Assembly (NCBI RefSeq): GCF_032854445.1
Contig: NC_088296.1
Location: forward strand, 17,289,485-17,353,484
Length of the DNA stretch: 64,000 bases
Direction: 5' to 3'
Source: Liolophura sinensis
Lineage: Eukaryota; Mollusca; Polyplacophora; Chitonida; Chitonidae
A model generated the notes under the pieces. That model was not told the DNA's origin. It saw nothing but the letters and a program-made list of their open reading frames with translations, and did not search any database. Both the position numbers and the translations under genes were made by a program. Shown piece after piece: positions 34,401-46,300 of the stretch (positions are counted from its first letter, which is position 1; the number at the start of each line of letters is the position of its first letter).

Positions 34401-35714
34401 GTAAGTTTAAGTAAACATAAACTGCACATTGTACAGAGAAATGCAGTGTTTAAAGCGTATCAGGCTGCTAAACGGGATATGTCTGGTTTGGTGCCTCATG
34501 GACGATTTGGGGACAAAGTCCAGTGCAGAATTGGTTGGTTGTGGAAGCGAGTTACACCGAGCGCTATTTTTAGAACAGTAAACAAAAAAAGGTCGATATT
34601 CGAGGTGTAAAATCCCAATATCGTCGGGTTGGGATATTGAACAGGTTTGTCGTGTTGTCTGACTGCATGAGTGTGAACGTTCAGCGTTCAGATTGTGTCA
34701 GCTATTTTGTCTGATGCTAGGCCATGTTTGATAGTCTAAGGAGACCCTTTACTGTCTAAAGTCACTGTCTGACGGTAGGCCCCCTACAGTACGTTTTTCA
34801 CGTCCTCTCCACTTTCATACTGTGTCTACCACACCGGTAAATTCGAGCACATTTAGACGATCTCAAATAACAGCAAATATGTACGGGTACCTGAAGTAGA
34901 AAACCACAAAAAAAAAGACAAATACAATTATTAAGGGAGTATAGCCTGACGAGTTAAACTTGCATCAGTATTAGCAAAACATTACGTATTTTCACACACA
35001 TAGAGAATATTTCATAGTGAAGATGGAATACAATGAATATTGTTTGAATGAGAGGTTAAAATAATAACCCATGATCGAGATGCAAAGCGAGGACGATATG
35101 TTTGGAATTCAAACCTTTATTACGAGTAGACTTTTGCGATTGCCTGTGTGGCCAGGGTTGTTAGCGTGCCAATGGAGCGCAGTGACCCAAGAGCCATAAA
35201 AGAAAATGTTCCTTTCTTCATGTCTTTGTGTTTGGGTGTGAAATGTCAAAATGTAGTAACAAATGTGATACATCAAGAGTGGCCGTATGTTTGTGGAGTG
35301 ATGTAGGGTGTGGGTGGGGTGGGGCATAAGAGGAGCTGATGCAGCAGAAGTAGTATCCCTTAGTACATGCATGTTAGTGTGCCTTTACTGCCACACTTTG
35401 ATTTCCCACCCTCCACCGCCTATGTATGTCTAACATGTGAAATAACACTTTTAACAGTGAAGGAAATTCCACGTGTATATAAATGATAATTACATAATAA
35501 TGACACCATCATGCATTTGGTATACACCTATATTTTAATTTTAGGTTTTTAAATATCGGAAAATATTTTAGCTCAAATTATCTTACAAATACATGTACAT
35601 GTAGGAGTCCGAAGTTATAAGGCTGTCTATATGTTTATCCCTGCCATAATAAAGCATGTTCCAGAAGACATGTACAATCATTGTTTCAATAAAGAGGCTT
35701 AATCTCTTTCTCAT
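34401..35714. other. presumed first intron; no gene seen
   Basis: No exon recognised. An 87-codon - strand frame (35372-35109) has no domain. Confidence 0.4.
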
Positions 35715-35717
35715 CAC

Positions 35718-36025
35718 ACCAGCCCAGATGGCTCATTTGGTAAAGCATGCACTCCAGGGCCTGTAGATCCAGTCAGTCCTGGGTCAGGTCACACCTAAGA
35801 CCTTAAAAGAGGACGTTGGAACTTCTGCGCTTGGTGTTCAGCATTAAGGGATAGGGCAACGACTGGTTGACCCGTATTAGTATTAACAGTACTAAATTAA
35901 AGAGCGATGGAAATCTGTCCTGCAACAAGGAGGTACATTACACTCACATGGACTCCTTTGTCATCATATAACTGAAAAATTGTTAGGTACAACATTAAAC
36001 CCCAAGCACTTGCTCACTCATTTTC
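35718..36025 (+). mobile_element. SINE-B copy with intact tRNA-like head
   Basis: The head reads AGATGGCTCATTTGGTAAAG (A-box-like) and GTAGATCCAGTCAGTCCTGG. GCTTGGTGTTCAGCATTAAG follows and it ends ATTAAACCCCAAGCACTTGC. The GGCTCGGGCGGGGC to CGGTAAGGCGTCTC block is deleted. Confidence 0.88.
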
Positions 36026-36153
36026 TCATCACACACCTGAGCTTCCTTCTGGAGGGATATGTCAAATACATGTGCCGGTACATGTACGTGTACATGTATA
36101 CCATGGAAAAGTCTGCCATTACATGTACTTTGTATTAGCTTTAATATGAAAGG

Positions 36154-36622
36154 ATGATGGTTTCCTCTGGGCACTCAGGTATCCTCTGGGCACTCGAGTT
36201 TCCTCTGGGCTATCAAGTTTCCTCTGGCCACTCAAGTTTCCTCTGGGCTCTCATGTTTCCTCTGGCCACTCAAGTTTCCTTGTGGCTCTCAAGTTTCATC
36301 TGGGCACTCAAGTTTCCTCTGGGCACAAGTTTCCTCAGGGCACTCAAGATTCCTCAGGACGCAAGTTTCCTCTGGACACAAGTTTCCTCGGGGCTCTCAA
36401 GTTTCCTCGGGGCTCTCAAGTTTCCTCGGGCCATTCAAGTTTCCTCGGGCCATTCAAGTTTCCTCTGGGCTCTCAAGTTTCTTCTGGGCACCCAAGTTAA
36501 TTCTGGGCACAAGTTTCCTCAGGGCACTCAAGATTCCTCTGGACACAAGTTTCCTCTGGGCTCTCAAGTTTCCTCTGGACACTCAGGTTTCTCTGGGCTC
36601 TCCAGTTTCCTCTGGGCACGTC
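36154..36622. repeat. 19/15-bp minisatellite, about 26 copies
   Basis: Units read CACTCAAGTTTCCTCTGGG or a shorter ACAAGTTTCCTC(T/A)GG form. The array lies in the presumed 5' UTR intron of ABHD6. Long + frames reading SSGHSSFLWAL are repeat artefacts. Confidence 0.92.
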
Positions 36623-36662
36623 ACCTATACAGGGAATTTATTATCTTTTTGAGCTCACTGCT

Positions 36663-36790
36663 GGGGGCTGTTGCTCAAAGCAGTGGTAACATTACACCGG
36701 ATGAAAATATCATGGCAATATATGCCATTAGTATGCAACGTCATGGTGATTAGGCCGGTGTAATGTTACAACACCTTTGAGAAACGCCCC
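36663..36790. mobile_element. MITE with ~37-bp terminal inverted repeats
   Basis: The left end (GGGGGCTGTTGCTCAAAGC, then GTAACATTACACCGG) is inverted at the right end (CCGGTGTAATGTTACAAC, then CTTTGAGAAACGCCCC). Only about 50 bases separate the arms. It is a 128-bp non-coding element. I could not define a target-site duplication. Confidence 0.75.
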
Positions 36791-37175
36791 AGAGAAGGCT
36801 ACCCTGGAAGTATCCAATATCCAGCTTCTATCCTCACAGAGAATTTAATGAAGCACACATAAAATTGGAATATTGGTGAAAATGAACAGTTACTTGCTCG
36901 GTTTTATTTATAGAAGTACGAGGTTGCAATTTATTACAGCATCATTGTTTAAGTGAAAAATTCTTGGCTTTGATGTTTAGGCTGCAGAAAAAAAAAATCA
37001 GTCAGCCTTAAGGACTGACCACTGCCGTACAGTCACTGGTAATAAAGTAGAACATAGTACCGAGACAAGCTAGTCATTTTTACTAGCCATTTTATTAGCA
37101 TTTTAGCCATTTTACAACTTTTGTTGATTTATTTATCGTTTTGTTTTCTTTTGCAGACTGTGATTGGATCCCATC

Positions 37176-40100
37176 ATGTTTGTGGACATCTTTCTTTATC
37201 TGGCTTGTTTCTGCCTGCTGATATTTAGTGTCGCCCTCCTGGTGTACTTTGTCTGCCCCTCAGTCCTCTTTACCCTTTATCTCAGGTATGTGATTATGTT
37301 GTTACACATGGAACGTGAAGTTGGGGACAGATCTGAAATTCTTAATTCATACCTAAAAAGTGTTATGCCATGATTCACATGATAACTCTGTTTAGAGTCT
37401 AGAACATCCAGGTATTGGTCACACGAAATGCCCTGTTTAGAGTCTAGAACATCCAGGTATTGGTCACATGAAATGCCCTGTTTGGAGTCTAGAACATCCA
37501 GGTATTGGTCACATGAAATGCTCTGTTTAGAGTCTAGAACATCCAGGTATTGGTCAAATGAAATGCCCTGTTTAGAGTCTAGAACATCCAGGTATTGGTC
37601 ACACGAAATGCCCTGTTTGGAGTCTAGGACATCCAGGTATTGATCACATGAAATGCTCTGTTTAGAGTCTAGAACATCCAGGTATTGGTCACATGAAATG
37701 CTCTGTTTAGAGTCTAGAACATCCAGGTATTTGTCACACGAAATGTCCTGTTTAGAGTCTAGAACACGCAGGTATTGGTCGCATGGTATGCTCTGTTTAG
37801 AGTCTAGAACATCCAGGTATTTGTCACACGAAATGTCCTGTTTAGAGTCTAGAACACGCAGGTATTGGTCGCACGAAATGCTCTGTTTAGAGTCTAGATC
37901 ATCCAGGTATTGGTCACATGATATGCTATGTTTAGAGCCTAGAACATCCAGGTATTGGTCACACGAAATGCTCTGTTTAGAGTCTAGAACATCCAGGTAT
38001 TGGTCACATGAAATGCCCTGTTTAGAGTCTAGAACATGTAGGTATTGGTCACACAAAATTCTATGTTTGGAGTCTAGAACATGCAGGTATTGGTCACATG
38101 AAATGCCCTGTTTAGAGTATAGAACATCCAGGTATTGGTCACACAAAATGCTATGTTTAGAGTCTAGAACATGCAGGTATTGGTCACACAAAATGCCCTG
38201 TTTGGAGTCTAGAACATCCAGGTATTGGTCACATGAAATGCTCTGTTTAGAGTCTAGAACATGCAGGTATTTGTCACATGAAATGCCCTGTTTAGAGTCT
38301 AGAACATGCAGGTATTGGTACCACGAAATGCCCTGTTTAGAGTCTAGAATATTCAGGTATTGGTCACATGAAATGCCCTGTTCAGAGTCTAGAACATGCA
38401 GGTATTGGTCACACGAAATGCCCTGTTTGGAGTCTAGAACATCCAGGTATTGGTCACATGAAATGCTCTGTTTAGAGTCTAGAATATTCAGGTATTGGTA
38501 ACATGAAATGCCCTGTTTAGAGTCTAGAATATTCAGGTATTAGTCACATGAAATGCTCTGTTTAGAGTCTAGAATATTCAGGTATTGGTAACATGAAATG
38601 CCCTGTTTAGAGTCTAGAATATTCAGGTATTGGTCACATGAAATGCTCTGTTTAGAGTCTAGAATATTCAGGTATTGGTAACATGAAATGCCCTGTTTAG
38701 AGTCTAGAATATTCAGGTATTGGTCACATGAAATGCCCTGTTTAGATTCTAGAACATGCAGGTATTGGTCACATGAAATGCTCTGTTTAGATTCTAGAAC
38801 ATCCAGGTATTGATCACACGAAATGCTCTGTTTAGAGTCTAGAACATCCAGGTATTGGTCACATGAAGTGCCCTGTTTAGAGTCTAGAACATCCAGGTAT
38901 TGGTCACATGAAATGCCCTGTTTAGAGTCTAGAACATCCAGGTATTGATCACATGAAATGCTGTGTTTAGAGTCTAGAACATCCAGGTATTGGTCACATG
39001 ATATGCTATGTTTAGAGTCTAGAACATCCAGGTATTGGTCACATGAAGTGCCCTGTTTAGAGTCTAGAACATCCAGGTATTGATCACACGAAATGCCCTG
39101 TTTAGAGTCTAGAACATCCAGGTATTGGTCACATGAAATGCTCTGTTTAGAGTCTAGAACATCCAGGTATTGGTCACATGAAATGCCCTGTTTAGATTCT
39201 AGAACATCCAGGTATTGATCACACGAAATGCTCTGTTTAGAGTCTAGAACATGCAGGTATTGGTCACATGAAGTGCCCTGTTTAGAGTCTAGAACATCCA
39301 GGTATTGGTCACATGAAGGGCCCTGGTTAGGGTATAGAACACCCAGGTATTGGTGACATGAAATGCCCTGTTCAGAGTCTAGAACATGCAGGGATTGGTC
39401 ACATGAAGTGCCCTCTTTAGAGTCTAGAACATCCAGGTATTGGTCACATGAAGTGCCCTGGTTAGGGTATAGAACATCCAGGTATTGGTCACATGAAATG
39501 CCCTGTTTAGAGTCTAGAACATCCAGGTATTGGTCACATGAAATGCCCTGTTTAGAGTCTAGAACATGCAGGTATTGGTCACATGAAATGCCCTGGTTAG
39601 GGTATAGAACATCCAGGTATTGGTCACATGAAATGCCCTGTTTGGAGTCTAGAACATCCAGAAATTGGTCACATGAAATGCTCTGTTTAGAGTCTAGAAC
39701 ATGCAGGTATTGGTAACATGAAGTGCCCTGGTTAGGGTATAGAACACCCAGGTATTTGTAAGATGAAATGCTCTGCTTAGGGAATAGAACATTCAGGCAT
39801 CGGTAACATTCAGCATTCAGCAGGTTGTCATGGTTTGTGAAATATTCTGGAACGGCCTGTAACCCTAATAAAATAAGTAAATTTATAAATGTTTTCCCTG
39901 CCTACAGGTATGTCACATTTCTTGCTGGACTCAAGATCAAATATGTGAAAGGGGAGGACATTGAGTATTGCTACGCTGAGAAAAATAGTCCCATAAAAAA
40001 CAAGACATCAATATTGTTTGTCCACGGCTTTTCTGCTTCAAAAGACATGTGGGCACAGCTGGTCAGGGTAAGTTTCTTTGAGGCTGAAGTTTAACTGTCT

Positions 40101-40307
40101 GTAGTTGCCTCTAAACTTCACCTTTTAAGCACCCTCCATTCTATCTTATACTTTCACCCAGACATGCCAGTTAAAGATGCTCATTAAAACTATGTTAAAG
40201 ATGTCTTAATTGAAAAGAAAGCAAGACAGCAAATGACATACTGATCCTGGCGAGCTAGCAAACCATTGACACACTACTGACTCATGCTCTATGCGAGAGT
40301 AAAGTTA

Positions 40308-40356
<49 letters not shown>

Positions 40357-43300
40357 AGTCTGTACGTTTTCACTCAGCTATTGTCATAAGTTCAGGATGC
40401 CTTCTTTTCTTCAGCAACTTCCTGGTGATCTCCACCTGGTGAGTGTTGACTTACCTGGCCATGGGGAGACAACTGTGCCTGAATCGGGGGAGTTGTCGTA
40501 TGATTTCTTGGTGGAATACTTGAATAAGGTAATCAATGGATGAAGAAGTGCAAAAAGCTAGAAGCTTTTTTGAAATCCATCTTTTTTGGCTAGCGTAGTA
40601 TCAGTATTTCTTATGTTAATCATATTTCATGAGTATGGTTAGAGTGCTTGTGCAGCAGAACAACCTAGGAGCCTATCACCAAGGTTACCACTGTGAGTTC
40701 AACCCCAGATTATGGTGGCTTCTTACCCAGTTTTACGTGGAAAAATTCTGCAGATGGTTGTGGGTTTCCTCCTGGGCTCTACCTGGTTTCCTCCCACCAT
40801 AATACATGTTGCTCTTGTATAGGTGAAGTATTCTTGAGTACAGCATAAATCTCCAATCAGATAAATAAATAAATAAATAAATAAATAACTCAAATTCCTT
40901 ATCACTCTGACTATTCATTGGGCCGTTGTGGCAGTATGGCATCAGCAGTGCTTATGTGGCATTTGAGACACTGTAGTGTGTGTTGAAGACTTCGATTCTT
41001 CAAACAGTGTGGTCAACATAGGTGTACATCAACCTTGGGAAAGTTGTCATTTGTATATGCTAAATGTCGGTGGTTCACCATCTCCCCCCACCCCCAATAC
41101 CTCTTCCCACCCCTATAAATCCTACTGCTCGTATAGGTGAAATATTTTTGAGTACGGCGTAAAACAGCAATCAAATAAATAAATAAGTAAAGGCAATAAA
41201 AGTGAAATATTTTGAAATAAGCATCATGTTAAATGAAAATCAACTTTGTGCAAATAAACAAATCGAACATCTTTTCATTTCTGTTTCAGTTTGTGAAGCT
41301 TATTGGTCTTGATGCCTCCCCTTTTCATTTGATTGGCGCCTCGATGGGAGGAGCAACTGTCGGCCTCTATTCTGCCAAACATCCAGAACATGTTGCCAGA
41401 GTCACACTGGTCTGTCCAGCAAGTATGTTAATGTTGCATTTATTTCATGACGGGCCTCCGTGGCTCAGTTGGTTAGCGCACTAGCGCAGCGTAATGACCC
41501 AGGAGTCTCTCACCAATGCGGTCGCTGTGAGTTCAAGTCCAGCTCATGCTGGCTTCCTCTCCAGCCGTAAGTGGGAAGGTATGACAGCGACCTGCGGATG
41601 GTCGTGGGTTTCCCCCGGGCTCTGCCCGGTTTCCGCCCACGCCGTTGTATAAGTGAAATATTCTTGAGTAAAACACCAATCAAATAATTAAATAAATATT
41701 TCATGATAAGATTGTTGTTTTCATGCTGAACTCAATAAAATTCACTTATCCAACGACGGCCTGTCAGGAACAGCCCGTGTGAAACCCACAACCATCTGTA
41801 GATTGCTGGCAGGCATGCTGACTAAGGTGTGTTTGTGTTCATGAGCCAACCAGATGGATATGGCTCTGTGGTAGCCAGGTAGTTTTTTATTGATCTATTC
41901 ACGTTTGAAAATGACCGTGTGTCAAAAGAATGGAAACATACCACTGAGTTCATTTGATATAATTTTGGTATTAAACTTATTGTACATCTGTACAGTGCCT
42001 CTGTGGCTGAGTTGGTTAGTGCACTAGCGGACCATAATGACCCAGGAGCCTTTCATTATTGCCCTTGCTGTGAGTTCAAGTCCAGCTCATGCTGGCTTTC
42101 TCTCCGGCTGTACGTGGGAAGGTCTGTCAGCAACCTGCGGATGTCGTGGGTGTCCCCCAGGGCTCTGCCTGGTTTCCTCCCACCATAATGCTGGCCGCCG
42201 TTGTATAAGTGAAATATTCTTGAGTACGGCGTAACACACCCATCAAATAAATAAATATTGTACATGTGCTATCGTGAGTGTCACCAGGAATATGTCAGCG
42301 TACATGTACATTGACTTTCCTGACAAATATCTGGTTGATCCACTGGAAATCATATCAAAATAAGCAGATTAAGTAATCAAACTAACTTCAAACAAATTGA
42401 TTTGGACAGTTCCTGCATTTCAGCTTCAGTTTAAGGTGGAGAAAACTTAAAAATGACATGAAGTTCAGATGAAAGAGTGCAAAAAGTTATTCCTAAATGT
42501 GGTCTTCAGTATTTTTTTTCCGATTTTTCCTTAAGGGGGAAAAAGACACTTGAAAATAATTTTTGTATGGTGGGTATTTATAGTCTCCATTTAATAATGG
42601 CATAAATGAAGATGTAACACAGGTTTAATAAATATTTTAGGACTAGAATTTGTTCTTTTCAGCTTTCAAATGTATTAAACCTCAATTTGGATCATATATA
42701 TATTTTTAATATGTTCATAAATATTATCATAATTTAGGTTAAACTCATATGTTTTAATATTAACAACAAATTTACATTCAAATAAATTAATTAGACAAGA
42801 TCACATCCTTATTTAGAACATTGTTATGCAACAATGATAAATACCAAAAGTTGGCCCCAATTACCCACCATACAAACATTTTTTCAAATACCCTTTTCTC
42901 TTGAAAAAAAATTCCAAGAAAATATTAAAGACCATATTTGCAAATACTTTTTGATGCTCTTTTATCTGATTTTGGCATCATTTTTTATGTTTTCTTCTCT
43001 TTTAAATAAAACGTCTCACTGGCTGGAGTGAGACGTGAACTCAGAACTAAGGCTGTCTTGCACCGTCTGTACACTACCAGCTGTGCTACCAAGCCAGATG
43101 AGAAGAGTGTGTGTGTTAGAGGCTGCTTTACATGCTAGATGCCTCAAGTTGTGAGAATAGTCTCACTTGATACAGCATTTTCACTGGTTTTAAGGTCATC
43201 ATCCATATCAGTGTCTGACCTCAAGGTCGTCAATCATATCAATGTCAGACCTCAAGGTCGTCATCCATATCAGTGTCTAACCTCAAGGTCGTCATCCATA

Positions 43301-46300
43301 TCAGTGTCTGACCACAAGGTCGTCATCCATATCAGTATCAGACCTCAGGGTCATCATCCATATCAGTGTCTGTCCTCAAGGTTGTCATTCATATCAATGT
43401 CTGATCTCAAGGTCGTCATCCATATCAGTGTCTGACCTCAAGGTCGTCATCCATGTCAGTGTCTGACCTCAAGGTCGTCATTCAAAAGTATTTACCTCAA
43501 GGTCGTCATCCATATCAGTATCAGACCTCAGGGTCATCATCCATATCAGTGTCTGTCCTCAAGGTTGTCATTCATATCAATGTCTGATCTCAAGGTCGTC
43601 ATCCATATCAGTGTCTGACCACAAGGTCATCATCCATATCAGTATCAGACCTCAGGGTCATCATCCATATCAGTGTCTGTCCTCAAGGTTGTCATTCATA
43701 TCAATGTCTGATCTCAAGGTCGTCATCCATATCAGTGTCTGACCTCAAGGTCGTCATCCATGTCAGTGTCTGACCTCAAGGTCGTCATTCAAAAGTATTT
43801 ACCTCAAGGTCGTCATCCATATCAGTGTCTGACCTTAAGGTCATCATCCATATCAGTGTCAGACCTCAAGGTCATCATCCATGTCAGTGTCAGAGCTCAA
43901 GGTCGTCATCCATATCATTGTCAGACCTCAAGGTCGTCATACATATCAGTGTCTGACCTCAAGGTCGTCATCCAAAAGTGTCTACCTCAAGGTCGTCATC
44001 CATATCAGTGTCAGACCTCAAGGTCGTCATCCATATCAGTGTCAGACCTCAAGGTCATCATCCATATCAGTGTCTGACCTCAAGGTCGTCATCCATATCA
44101 GTGTTTGACCTCAAGGTCTTCATCCATATCAGTGTCTGACCTCAAGGTCGTCATCCATATCAGTGTCAGACCTCAAGGTCGTCATCCATATCAGTGTCAG
44201 ACCTCAAGGTCGTCATCCATATCAGTATCCGACATCCATTGACATGATGAATGTATTTAATGTCTCATTATTTTATCTCAATTTGTTTACATCATGTTAT
44301 GTATGAAATTTCATCTTTGTCTGTTTTTGAGTAATATATATTGTTTATTAATAAGTGTGTGTACAGACCACAAAGTATAAGACAGAGTGCAGGATAATGG
44401 GCCAGAGTGTATTTTGTATCTTGATTTTGTGCAATACTCAAGAATATTTCACTGATAAAGAGGAGATCTCTGTCTGTAGGAAGCTGTATGGAAGGTCTAA
44501 GAAACCACTGCACCTTGCTGATTACCTAACAAACCACCTGACATACATGTAAGGCCATGGCCTAAACAGCCAAGGCGGGATTTGAACTTGTGATCCCATA
44601 CCTGTACGTGTAGGTTAACAGAGTGTTGACCAAATGAGGGCTTGTGCCAGTATCTCACCTACATGTACATGTATGCATATCGTAAAAACTCCTTCCCATG
44701 GGAAGCTAAGGTTCTACGCTCAGGTTTTGTCTATCAGAGTTCAGTATAACTGTACATTTAAATACTTAGAGTGGTCTTTGTTCATCTGTTATTCAGTGAA
44801 GACTCCAGCAGAGACAGAGTTCTCCACAGAGATCCGTAACATGGTGGAGTCAGGCCACAACGTAGAAGAGTTTGAGTGCACACTAATACCACAGACTCCA
44901 CAAGGAGTGCAGAAAATGTTAAATGCCTGCTCCTTCCACAAACCCAGACTCCCCAAACAGGTGAGGTGTAAACCATATGAATCATTCTTAGAACATCAGG
45001 TAATGTAAAACACCTGGTCCTTCCACAAACCCATACTCCCCAAACAGGTGAGGTGTAGACCATGTGGATCATTCTTAGAACATCAGGTAATGTAAAACAC
45101 CTGGTCCTTCCACAAACCCATACTCCCCAAACAGGTGAAGTGTAGACCATGTGGATCATTCTTAGAACATCAGGTAATGTAAAACACCTGGTCCTTCCAC
45201 AAACCCAGACTCCCCAAACAGCTGAAATGTAGACTGTGTGAATCATTCTTAGAACATCAGGTAATGTTAAACACCTGGTCCTTCCACAAGCCCAATCTCC
45301 CCAAACAGGTGAGGTGTAGACCATGTGAATCATTCTTAGAACATCAGGTGATGTTAGACACCTGGTCCTTCCACAAGCTCAATCTCCCCAAACAGGTGAG
45401 GTGTAGACCATGTGAATCATTCTTAGAACATCAGGTAATGTTAAACACCTGGTCCTTCCACAAGCCCAATCTCCCCAAACAGGTGAGGTGTAGACCATGT
45501 GAATCATTCTTAGAACATCAGGTAATGTTAAACACCTGGTCCTTCCACAAGCCCAATCTCCCCAAACAGGTGAGGTGTAGACCATGTGAATCATTCTTAG
45601 AACATCAGGTAATGCTAAACACCTGGTCCTTCCACAAGCCCAATCTCCCCAATCAGGTGAAATGTAGACCATGTGAATCATTCTTAGAACATCAGGTAAT
45701 GTAAAACACCTGGTCCTTCCCCAAGCCTGAACTCCCTAAACAGGTGAGGTGCAGACCATGTGAATCATTCTTAGAACATCAGGTAATGCTAAACACCTGG
45801 TCCTTCCACAAGCCCAATCTCCCCAATCAGGTGAAGTGTAGACCATGTGAATCATTCTTAGAACATCAGGTAATGTAAAACACCTGGTCCTTCCCCAAGC
45901 CTGAACTCCCTAAACAGGTGAGGTGTAGACCATGTGAATCATTCTTAGAACATCAGGTAATGCTAAACACCTGGTCCTTCCACAAGCCCAATCTCCCCAA
46001 TCAGGTGAAGTGTAGACCATGTGAATCATTCTTAGAACATCAGGTAATGTAAAACACCTGGTCCTTCCCCAAGCCTGAACTCCCTAAACAGGTGAGGTGC
46101 AGACCATGTGAATCATCCTTAGAACATTAGGTAATGTTAAACACCTGGTCCTTCCCCAAGCCTGAACTCCCCAAACAGGTGAGGTGTAGACCATATGAAT
46201 CATTCTTAGAACATGTGGTAATGCTAAACACCTGGTCCTTCCACAAGCCCAATCTCCCCAAACAGGTGAGGTGTAGACTATGTGAATCAATCTTAGAATA

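Noticed and set aside
37277-39716. Frames of 117-304 codons on both strands reading CDQYLDVLDSKQSIS or MPCLESRTSRYWSHE
   Set aside because: Pure translation of the 45-bp array. The period is a multiple of three and several frames lack stops. No start, splice or composition supports a gene.
41997-42265. Short frames reading SSPAHAGFLSG and similar, recurring at many positions (also 56.0, 56.8 kb)
   Set aside because: They are the same stretch of SINE-A read repeatedly, not a gene family.
43015-44640. Functional tRNA genes at 43015-43105 or 44545-44640 (- strand)
   Set aside because: B-box-like motifs are good but acceptor and anticodon stems do not pair. More likely tRNA-derived repeats.
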